From NCBI GenBank assembly GCA_004352715.1, contig SCFE01000074.1:638978-702977 (forward strand): a DNA stretch of 64,000 nucleotides. The letters are read 5' to 3'. This stretch comes from Hofstenia miamia (taxonomy: Eukaryota > Xenacoelomorpha > Acoela). Below are positions 56,038-64,000 of the stretch, in pieces. Within the stretch, counting starts at the first letter, position 1; each line of letters starts with the position of its first letter. The notes under the pieces are model-generated. The model saw only the letters and a list, made by a program, of their open reading frames with translations. It was not told where the DNA came from and did not search any database. The position numbers and the translations under genes are program-made.

Positions 56038-56640
56038 NTTATCCTGCATTGAAAAATGGCACAATTTCTGCTTCTTTCTTACGACTCTATTCCATTGAGA
56101 GACTGAAACGTCATATACCAAAAGAAATCTTGAAAGACTGTCGTCTGGATAATAATAAAATAAGGTAAAAAATATAATTACGAATTTCCACTAAATTGGA
56201 TTAAAATTGTAACATTAAAAATGGTTGGGAATAAATTGGGAAAACTATTGAAATTCAATTGCTAAGGAAATTTATTTTTGCTTAAGGATTTTATCTCTTT
56301 TCCTTTGCAATTCAGCCGCCATATTTATAGTTATATTACTTATACTACTTCGAAAATATTATAGTGCTGCAAAATATTGGCCGTTTTGCTAACTCTGTTT
56401 TTGCTTCTGATGTTGCTGATCACATCCGTTCCTTCTCACTCCAATTTGATGAGTCCTTCCTATTTCACCAAGGACGGATTCTCCATTCGCCTTACTTCAT
56501 ATTGTTTGTATTCGAGAGTCTCATCATATTCTCATAAATTCTGAAGTGTAGTCGGATGGCCTCTTGATCCAATACTAATACCTCTTTGATGCCTGAGCGC
56601 AAATCTGTTGGCCTTCTTCCCCGCCCTTGCGATGCTTCTC
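56038..56640. other. Non-coding or unrecognised stretch between LINE copies
   Basis: No frame of note up to about 56,390; from there the composition becomes pyrimidine-rich, probably the eroded 5' part of the next LINE. Confidence 0.35.
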
Positions 56641-58097
56641 GTCGTGATTGACTACCTGCACCTCCTAGCTTGAAACTTACTTCTCATCACAACTCTGGTT
56701 TCTCTTTTTTGCTCGCCAATGCTTACAGTCTTATCTCATTAAACCGTCGTCTCAGTTTTTTCAACTTCTTCTTGCAGTCTCCTGTTAACTTCATTTTCTT
56801 TACTGAAACCTGGCTTGATCCTTCTTTGCTGCCAGTGTTGTTTTTCCTAACTCCACGCTTACAGTTTTCTCCCGTACCGATCGCTCTGATGTCTAATGGT
56901 CTTCATGGCGGTGTTCTCATTGCTTCACGTCACCCTAATCTTAACATCCACCCCCTTTTCTTTGATTTTTTTCCTTTGATTTCTGTTGCGACTGTGCTGT
57001 TGTTCTCATTGATCACATTGTTTCTCTTCTCTGTGTTTACAACCCTCCTTACAACATTCTTTTTCGTATTCCCGTGGTTGATTTTCTTTTATGCTTGCGT
57101 ACTTGTAATTCACGAAACCTCCTCAACTCTTTCCATCAATTTAATCATCTTTTCTCCTACATTTGCTCCTTGAAGCGTTTTCCGCCTTGCTGGCAAAACA
57201 TCTTGATCTCTCCACTGTTAAAATCCAATCAGCTTCCCTCCTCTCAAGTCACTTCTTATCGTAAAATAGCTATTCTTTCTCGGCTTTCAATTATTTTTTA
57301 GCGCCTTGTCTTTCGTTACGTGTTCCTTAAAATTCGCCACCTCATCTCCTTTTCTCAACATGGTAACCTACCGGGTCTTTCTACCATCACTATCTTGTTC
57401 ACTTTGATTGTAATGATCCTGGTTGCATTATCTTTCTTGACATTTCCAAAGCTTTTGATCGGCTCCCTCATTCTATTCTTGACAAATTTAGTTTATTCGG
57501 CTTTGATGCTGATTTCATCGAAATTTTCTAGTCTTACATTTCCAATCTTCGTCAGTGTGTCAAAATCAACTCGTCTATTTCTTCTCCTGCCCTTGTTTCT
57601 AGTGGTGCTTCTCTAGGTTCTGTGTTTGCCGTTCTCTTCTTCCTCGTTGCTATCAACGACTATTTCTCCCTTGCCATACAAAGACACTCTTCTCAAATTC
57701 TCCACTCTCCCACTGTCGCTCTACTTCCATGCCTTGATCTCTTCTTGTTCAATCCTTTGCTCACTCGCAAATTAGATCTTGATCCTTTTAATTTCATAAA
57801 GCTGTTTAATTCCCGCTCCACTCGCTGTGATATTGTTCTCATTTTCTCTATTCGTCGCCGCAAGAAACATCGCACCCTTCACTCGTTTTTCAACCGTGCT
57901 TGTATTGTTGCTAATTACATTTTGACTCTCAACTTTCCAACAGCCATTGATTTCTTTTCCCCGCCGCCGAGCTTCAAGAAGTCTTCGATGGCTTTCCTCT
58001 TCACTGAGCCGTTCTCCAACTTCGCCTACTCTTCCATCTGCTCCTACTTTATCTTATGTGGCTGTCCTCGCTGCCGTAATACTTGACTTGTGTTTAC
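56640..58097 (+). pseudogene. LINE endonuclease-RT fragment, pyrimidine-rich family, copy B
   Basis: 56,670-57,173 encodes an endonuclease start: SLISLNRRLSFFNFFLQSP, then FIFFTETWLDPSLLP (the E-T-W-L motif) and GGVLIASRHPNLNIHPL. The RT entry (LLKSNQLPSSQVTSYRKIAI) follows at 57,220, then QHGNLPGLSTITILF and PKLLIGSL, a frameshifted F-D-R-L-P-H block. The C-terminus (LLTRKLDLDPFNFIKL, HRTLHSFFNRACIV) matches copy A, and the last 95 bp, ending TACTTGACTTGTGTTTACA, are nearly identical to 55,942-56,036. The endonuclease-to-RT segment is shorter than normal, so there is an internal deletion. The 3' end leads into (ATT)n. Confidence 0.75.
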
Positions 58098-58129
58098 ATT
58101 TTTAGTGTCTGCCTTCAGCGGCTAAATGA

Positions 58130-58168
58130 AGTCATTATTATTATTATTAATATTTATTATTATTAATT
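58130..58168. repeat. (ATT)n tail of the LINE
   Basis: ATTATTATTATTATTAAT and related units follow the LINE 3' end by about 30 bp. Some CR1/L2-type LINEs end in short tandem repeats rather than poly(A), which fits. Confidence 0.6.
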
Positions 58169-58744
58169 GTTTAATTTTTACTTTCTATTTATTTTTGAGA
58201 ATTTTTTTGGAAAAAATGATTAAAATGAGCAAAAGAAGCAAAATATATGAACCCAAATTATTGCTTTTTATTTGTGACAAGTTAATTTCTTTTAGGGGAA
58301 AACGTACTTTGCAGAAATAAAATTGATACATTATTCAAATTTTCGTTCAATACATTGGCTAATTGGACTCAAGCAAGCAACCAGTAAATTGAATACTGAT
58401 ATTTTGCATCTTTAAAAACTAAAAGGCAACCTTCAACCACGTTATTTATGGCAAATAATGTATATTGTCAAAGAGGTTCTGATGATGTCTTTTAAGGAAA
58501 TGCTGATAATGATTCAAAAGTATGCTCTTCATAATTTTAAGTACTCAAAATCTAGATTTAGCATCTGTTGCACTGTTTAACCAATGCGCACAGAACTATT
58601 ATGCTGTCAAAATTACGATATCGCCTAATTCCAAATAAATAATAAATATGAACAGCTATTTCACTAATTAAAACTTAAGTATGTACCAAATGGAAAAACT
58701 AAGTACAGGAATATACTCGTAAGGTACAAACGGAGGTAGAAAAA
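58169..58744. other. AT-rich non-coding stretch
   Basis: No supported gene or repeat. Confidence 0.4.
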
Positions 58745-59213
58745 TCGATTGGATCAATTTTAGTTTTTCAAAAATAAGTTTATTGAAAAAAGCAGGTGTT
58801 TACTGGGATAATTTTTCATACGGAATTCATTAACATCGCCAAAGTTGGGAAAAGATATTTATTTAAAATGCTACGTTGGATATTATGTTTTTCTATTTTC
58901 GTTTGCTAGACCAACGTTCTATTAAAAATTTTTAATAAAGTCTGTTCCCTGACTTTGCAAAAAAATTTAGACGGGTACAAGATTTGTAAAATCACTGGGA
59001 TTATTTTATCTGAATGAAGTAGTGAGTGATTATTTATTTATTGAAATAGTTAACCGTTAAATTTAAAAAACCAACGTAAATTTTTAAATATCAAATTGTT
59101 CAAATTTTGGAGAGGTCAGTGAATTCTGCCTTTAAAATTATCCCAGGAAACATCTTTTCTTCGAAAACTTATTTTTGAAGATTACTATACTTAAATTGAT
59201 CCAATCAATTTCA
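58745..59213. mobile_element. Inverted-repeat (foldback/MITE-like) element
   Basis: About 80-bp arms face each other: left TCGATTGGATCAATTTTAG, TTTTTCAAAAATAAGTTT, GGTGTTTACTGGGATAATTT; the reverse complement of 59,133-59,213 gives TTGATTGGATCAATTTAAG, CTTCAAAAATAAGTTTT, GATGTTTCCTGGGATAATTT. About 310 bp lie between. No coding capacity. The target duplication is unclear, so the superfamily is unassigned. Confidence 0.65.
58887..58983. repeat. 97-bp direct repeat, copy 1
   Basis: Identical by eye to 59,303-59,399 and 416 bp from it; similarity continues weakly beyond (ATCACTGGG). Copy 1 lies inside the inverted-repeat element, copy 2 outside. Confidence 0.85.
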
Positions 59214-59302
59214 ATTACAAGATAAACTTTGTAAAAACAATATTTGCTTTATTGGGTTTACATACAAAAGTACACCATTCTTATGATTATTGTTTAAAAT
59301 TT

Positions 59303-59399
59303 GTTTTTCTATTTTCGTTTGCTAGACCAACGTTCTATTAAAAATTTTTAATAAAGTCTGTTCCCTGACTTTGCAAAAAAATTTAGACGGGTACAAGAT
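59303..59399. repeat. 97-bp direct repeat, copy 2
   Basis: Second copy of 58,887-58,983, without the inverted arms on either side; perhaps a truncated second copy of the same element. Confidence 0.85.
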
Positions 59400-60363
59400 A
59401 TTGTTGAATCACTGGGGTGATTCTAGTGAACAAGAGAACACAGTTAAACTATTTCTCTATTTACAGATACTTGGGTGTCTTATATACAATCCGTATTTAC
59501 AATATGTACAAACATGAAAACACTAGTCAACACGAAAAGCGCGTGATCTGGCTGATAAATATCAACAACTACCAACTGATGTTACAATTTTAATGTAAAT
59601 TTTAGTTTTATTTTTCAACACAATGTTTATAAATCTAAGTTGATTTCCCTAGGTTGTTGAAAAAACAATCAAATCCATTTTTTTGAAATTCGCAAGCTTT
59701 CACTGTTTGTTGTACATAGTAGAATATAATATCAGTGAAAGCAATACAATTTTTTATCTAAAGTTTTAGCTCAAATTCTAGTTGAAATCGGGTTATATCT
59801 GCAAGTTTGACACAAGCTTAATCGTGTAGCACCTCAACGACCTTCCAACTTGCAGTTAGTGGTTTACAGAGCAATTAAGTTTGACACACAAGTTGGACCG
59901 TGTATCACCCCCTTTACTCATAAAACGTTTTCTTTATTGCTGGTTATGTTAAATTTTACAGAATAAATGATTTAAATATAATTTACAAACATCGAAACAA
60001 TGAAGTTGCTGAAATATTAAACGGGTACATTAAAAATCTATATTAAGTTTATCGGTGTTATAATTGCAATTTGGTATAACCACTTAATTTAATAACCACG
60101 TAATTAAATGATCATTCATGACTAGAATTTTGAAATAAGATACCGAGTATAAATTATTGCAATTCAATTTTAAAATTGTTTTCACATTTGAGCCACTAGA
60201 GGGGTGGCTAGAAAATTATAATAAAATTGGTTGTAAGACAATGGATACTAGAAGCAAGAATTATCTTCTTGTGCCATTTGATATCTTCGGGAGCAAATTA
60301 CCTTTGAGAGGGCAAGTATTGTAATTCTTTCTGCAAAATCATCTTGTCCTAAAGCTGAGTGTC
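59400..60363. other. AT-rich non-coding stretch with a short direct repeat
   Basis: AAGTTTGACACAAG...CGTGTAGCACC near 59,805 and AAGTTTGACACACAAG...CGTGTATCACC near 59,878 are imperfect direct repeats about 73 bp apart. No supported gene. Confidence 0.4.
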
Positions 60364-61400
60364 TTGCAATCCGCAGTAATCGTCATTGACAGAGTTATGA
60401 CAATCTGGGACAAGGCTCACATCTCTGTGCAAGACGTTTCTTATGCGAGAAAGAAAGTTATTAAACTCTTCCAAAATTGGCTCCTCCTCAAAAATGTAAA
60501 GATACTCAAAGCAAGAACAAGCTGCTTTCCTAAAAATGATGAAAGTTTTCTTTGATGTTACGCATCAGAACGCAGTTTTACTACTGCAAAATCCGGAAGA
60601 CTGAGTATTCTGAACTGCTCAATGAGACCCAAACAAAAAGGATTTATGGGAACTATTGACCTGAAACTTGAAGGCATCAAGTAACGCCATGCCAATCAAT
60701 AACAACGCCAGTATGAACTGAAAGAAGGGAAGTCTGGTGCAACTTTTACTTTACATGGGAGTAGCACAGAAGGCGATAACGAATATTACGGATCATACAA
60801 TGAACTAATGTATCGGTGCTCCACCCCCCTCGTCATATAGAGTCAGCTGCAACTTCTATGACATAACTAGGCAGAAAGATAGTGCTCGCTCCAGACCTAT
60901 CAGGCTTCCTCAACTGCCTAAAATCTCGGATTGAGCTTCAGTTGGTGTAATTGCAGAGACAGTAAATAGTGTTGGAATCCCCTTAAAAAAGCTTGCATTG
61001 AACCAGAGTACATTGCGTCAGCAACATATAGCATTTTGTGAAAATCAGGCATCATCTTTGCGGGAGTCATGTGTAACTGACCTTAATGATCATCCTCTTG
61101 TGGTCCATTGGGACAGCAAAGTAATGCCAGATGTGTCTGGCGAGGAAAAACTTGACCATCTTCCGACTCTTGTTTCCCATACTCTGACAGTCAACTCTCA
61201 GGCAATGGCTATGGAAAACATTTCGAAAGATATAAACATTGAAAATGTTAAAGCCATGTGTTTTGACACAACCGCCGCCAACACAGGCCGTCATTCAGTA
61301 ACCTGTATTTTCCTAGAGCAGCTACTAAGGAGAAACGCTGTCATGTACCATTATATTCATTATATCTTCATAACAAAATATGATTTTCGCTCTTGATGCA
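60364..61400 (+). pseudogene. Decayed gene of the FDTTAxNTG transposase-like family
   Basis: The clearest frame, 60,998-61,396, has DLNDHPLVVHWDSKVMPD, VSGEEKLDHLPTLVSHTLTV and VKAMCFDTTAANTGRHS followed by CIFLEQLLRRN. I recall this arrangement (P-L-V-V-H-W-D-G-K...D-R-L-P-V-L-V-S, then F-D-T-T-A-S-N-T-G and L-L-E) from a family of uncharacterised, probably hAT-derived proteins in cnidarians and insects; the Asp of FDTT is the likely second catalytic residue. An upstream frame (60,364-60,555) with VIVIDRVMTIWDKAHISVQD and a broken middle belong to it. The H-H-I-x-E region is replaced by a truncated tail (MYHYIHYIFITKYDF). Stops and shifts make it a pseudogene. Confidence 0.65.
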
Positions 61401-61900
61401 ATAAGTACAGCAATGGTTAAAGGAGCTGCTTTGAGGCAAGTGCACAAACAATTGTATTTTACAAATGGAAAATATTATTTACGGGAAATAGTAAATTTAA
61501 GTAGATTATTATTAATTCAATTGTTTTCAAGTGGTTATTGCAATAAAAAATTATTATTAGAAAATAATGTGCAATGACTATGCTTCAACAGTCGATCGAT
61601 TTATAAACCTTGATGCCAACACAATTCCTTTCATAATTGTGAGTTTTATTGCGAAAGTAAAATTTCGCATATAAATATCTTTTATTTTAAACTTATTATA
61701 ATATAAATTGTAAATTTATAGTCAGACAATTACCTTAAATTAGTCGAAACGTATATTAAGTAGCACAAATCTGTTTTAGATTAGAATTGGAAATTATATT
61801 GCTACCAGTTGCATCTATAAAGCGCTTAATACTTACGTATTCTGAAAATGGTTTGATGCAAAATTACGATTCTTAAATGGTTAATTATCTATCTATTTAG
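61400..61900. other. AT-rich stretch
   Basis: A small frame at 61,380-61,577 continues the preceding pseudogene for about 20 codons (AISTAMVKGAALRQ) and then becomes AT-rich noise. Ends with ATCTATTTAG, a splice-acceptor-like site. Confidence 0.35.
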
Positions 61901-62076
61901 AGTTTCTCTAACGAAAGTGTAAAGTTTCTATGCGATATATCTATTAAACAATGTGTTAATCCGTTCTGTAACTCTGCAGTACACAACCATCCATGTAATT
62001 TAGACAAAGGCTTTCCATGTCAGTTCCCTCCGCCTCCCAATGTTGACGATATTCGCAAATTAAAAATTTGTGAACG
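61901..62076 (+). CDS. Putative Cys-rich exon of unknown gene
   Basis: An open block framed by TATTTAG before 61,901 and GGTAAAT at 62,076-62,082, good acceptor and donor sites. It reads SVKFLCDISIKQCVNPFCNS, AVHNHPCNLDKGFPCQFPPP, PNVDDIRKLKICER: six cysteines in 50 residues with a proline run. The reading frame is open throughout and denser in GC than its flanks. I do not recognise the family. It might be an extracellular or metal-binding segment, or another part of a transposon gene. No partner exon was identified with certainty. Confidence 0.35.
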
Positions 62077-62780
62077 GTAAATATAGTAATTCTAAGTTCT
62101 TTTTATAATGTTGCTTGTATGAGTAAATAATCATTCTAATTATTAGATTTTTCTCAGTTCCATTCTATCCAACTTAACATTAAATTGTGTATATCCTTTA
62201 TAAAGGATTGCTAGATTCTATTATGGAATTTTAAAATACCAGGATATCGACATCTCTATTGCTGAATGTGAAACAAATAAGGTACACGAGATGTGTGTTT
62301 TATAGCATTTTAGAGGGCAAAGGTTTTCAATCACTACACAAAAATTCTAAGTTTTTTAATATCAACGTTGTTTTCATTGTAAAACCTACGTTATTGTATG
62401 TTTTGGTCGTACAGGTTATTTTTAGTAGCATATATAGTAATGGCATCGAAGGTCTTTTTCCGTTATACCATGCATGAAGCCGTTGATGCATGATTTATCT
62501 TGATCTCTGAGGATACATCCGAATTAAAGATTGTAGCACTTCTGGAGAGACTGTTATTCTTCGTTGATTTACCACTGTTTCAATGCCGCATACGTAACAA
62601 AATGAATCTGTAGAATTTTTGCAATTTCGAGGCATAGATTAACTAAAAGAAATTAGTTTAATCGACCAACCAATTTATATAAGTAATACAAAATATGTTT
62701 CACCAGCAAAATAATTACCTTTATTAACACTCATTAACACTAATCTAACACTAATTAAGGTTTGTGACGGTACCAATTTC
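62077..62780. other. AT-rich stretch, possible intron
   Basis: If the Cys-rich exon is real, its intron starts here. TTTTTCTCAG at about 62,149-62,158 could be an acceptor. A 72-codon frame at 62,259-62,477 has no family resemblance. Confidence 0.3.
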
Positions 62781-62963
62781 CAGGGCTGGCAATGTTATTT
62801 AACATGTTATTTAACAAGTCAATAAAATACTGTTAGTTATTTACTTTTCTAACAATAGTGTTATTTATTTTGTGGTTTTCGTTTCATTATTCACTGATGT
62901 TATTTATTTTGTGGTTTTAGTATCATTATTCACTGATACACTTATCTCATTTCAGAACAAGAT

Positions 62964-63222
62964 GGGACGCAAGAAGAGTGGCGTTTGGAGACGTTTCTCT
63001 GAAATCACTATCGATAATGTGCTTCAAGCCAAATGCGATCACTGTGGATATGGTCGCAAATCCAGAACAAATGGGCAAGCATATTCAAAAGAGCAAGGAT
63101 CCTCTGGGCCAAAACAATCAAAGTTATTGGTTGGAGTGGTACCAACATCAAAGAAACAACATGATGCCGAGCTTCAGATAGCGAGATACATCATCGCTTC
63201 CAACACACCATTCAAACAAGTA
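62964..63222 (+). pseudogene. hAT transposase N-terminal part, BED zinc finger
   Basis: From ATG 62,964: MGRKKSGVWRRFSEITIDNV, then AKCDHCG, the W-x-x-F...C-x-x-C half of a BED finger. A frameshift follows; the second half NPEQMGKHIQKSK (with the N-x-x-x-M-x-x-H of the finger) is in the neighbouring frame, and a second shift returns to the first frame for KKQHDAELQIARYIIASNTP, the usual hAT segment after the finger. ATTTCAG just before the ATG resembles a splice acceptor. Two compensating shifts suggest decay or sequencing error. The gap of 15 N cuts the frame at 63,223. Confidence 0.7.
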
Positions 63223-63645
63223 NNNNNNNNNNNNNNNATCACCCAGGAAAAGGATGTGCATCATAACTTTTCATAATTTAGATACAAACAAATACAGATT
63301 TCAACTCTCGGGAGTAATGTGTATGTTCACTCTTGCTTTTCTTTTACTGTTGTATAATTATAGAGCTAACTTAATTAATACTCCAAGATAGCATAACAAC
63401 CAGTGATCCAACATGATTAATCATCAACGCGATTAATTGAGATTAATCTGATAGATGAATCTATCATGCTGGTCAATTAGATTAGATTAATCGTAAACAG
63501 TGTGCTTGATTAATCTAGATTATTCTAATTAAGTTGATGTTTATGTATTCAGTTACGTGTTGTCATTTTCGGTTTGATACCTTATCTATGGCCGCTATTC
63601 TTGTGTCATATGTTTTACAAAAGAAAACCTTAACACCCTACATGG

Positions 63646-63894
63646 ATGAAGAACGTGATGATTAGCCATCTAACATACTTAGGAAGCGTCGGTTGTCGCC
63701 TAATTCTATATATAAGGATCCTCGATTTCATCACGTCAACTTCTAATCAGGTTGAGAGACTGTTCAGCAAAGCTGGTTATGCTCTATCTGATTTCCAAAA
63801 TCGTTTATTACCCCTCGACTTAGAGATCCAAATATTTCTTTACCCTTACAAGCACGTGTGGAGTAAAATGACTTCAGGAAATAATCTCAAATAA
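63646..63894 (+). pseudogene. hAT transposase C-terminal dimerisation region
   Basis: The frame carries TSTSNQVERLFSKAGYALSD, FQNRLLPLDLEIQIFLYPY and KHVW, the conserved hAT C-terminal signature (S-x-x-x-E-R-x-F-S-x-A-G...R-x-R-L-x-P...E-x-x-x-F-L) that mediates dimerisation. The upstream ATG is not a real start. Catalytic residues are not present between this and the N-terminal part, so the gene is internally deleted. Confidence 0.8.
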
Positions 63895-63924
63895 CAATAA
63901 CAGTTGATATTTTCTATTTTGAAT

Positions 63925-64000
63925 CAGGGCTGGCAATGTTATTTAACATGTTACTTAACAAGTCAATAAAATACTTTTAGTTATTTACTTTTCTAACAAT
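63925..64000 (+). mobile_element. Start of a second hAT copy in the same orientation
   Basis: CAGGGCTGGCAATGTTATTT and the next 55 bases repeat 62,781-62,856 with a few substitutions (for example TACTTAAC for TATTTAAC). It runs off the window. Confidence 0.75.

Larger units (their letters stand above)
62781..63924 (+). mobile_element. hAT transposon with broken transposase
   Basis: It opens with CAGGGCTGGCAATG, a typical hAT terminal sequence, followed by a TGTTATTTAACATGTTATTT-type subterminal region. Inside are the BED-finger start (from 62,964) and C-terminal dimerisation region (to 63,894) of a hAT transposase, with a 15-N gap between. GATTAATC-type words near 63,418-63,530 lie where the catalytic core should be, so that core is missing. 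A matching inverted right end is not seen; instead, a second left end starts at 63,925. Confidence 0.65.

Noticed and set aside
60364-60555. Separate intact small gene
   Set aside because: It lies upstream in the same orientation as the FDTT-type pseudogene and reads as its broken N-terminal part.

Overview
This window comes from an AT-rich eukaryotic genome, most likely an invertebrate animal. I cannot name the species. The evidence is the low GC content, many animal-type transposable elements (CR1/L2/Jockey-like LINEs, Ty3/gypsy, hAT, MULE/Phantom-like, PIF/Harbinger-like), intron-like splice signals, and no bacterial gene organisation. No convincing intact host gene was found. The best host-like candidates are an open N-terminal fragment at 1-252 (minus), a 37-codon ORF at 40,812-40,925 (minus) and a Cys-rich putative exon at 61,901-62,076 (plus). 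The assembly is gapped: six runs of exactly 1,000 N, three short runs and five single N. Several blocks next to gaps or single N are duplicated, probably artefactually.

Layout. 1-600: partial ORF and a strong hairpin. 958-3,007: a hAT-like non-autonomous element with an exact 8-bp target duplication, carrying a second hAT-like MITE. 4,641-6,860: a PIF/Harbinger-like element (TSD TAA) whose left arm is a 185-bp tandem array. 7-9 kb: transposon relics and a LINE 3' fragment. 11.5-12.2 kb: a Ty3/gypsy LTR copy. 13.2-16.3 kb: minisatellite and duplicated blocks. 16.3-22.1 kb: a decayed Ty3/gypsy element on the minus strand (gag, protease, RT, RNase H, integrase, PBS, LTR). 24-28 kb: LINE pieces between gaps.

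31,721-39,865 is a nest: a hAT-like element (8-bp TSD) hosts a roughly 7.4-kb MULE/Phantom-like element (32,345-39,731). The MULE holds a divergent pair: a minus-strand ORF that opens with a SUMO-interacting-type motif, and a plus-strand FLYWCH + MULE transposase gene. A RING finger follows at 38.8 kb. A solo gypsy LTR (TSD GTAC) sits exactly in the transposase DGTF motif, and a LINE is inserted downstream. This is the most interesting locus.

41.4-58.1 kb is mostly LINE fragments of several families in both orientations. They include ORF1 proteins with an SGNH-hydrolase-like domain and 2A-like motifs ahead of the endonuclease. 58.7-64 kb holds an inverted-repeat element, a decayed gene of the FDTT-A-NTG transposase-like family, and a frameshifted hAT transposase gene followed by the start of a second copy.

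Nearly all coding sequence is decayed mobile-element sequence, so the genes do not form a pathway. Their relations are nesting, insertion order and shared repeat families.
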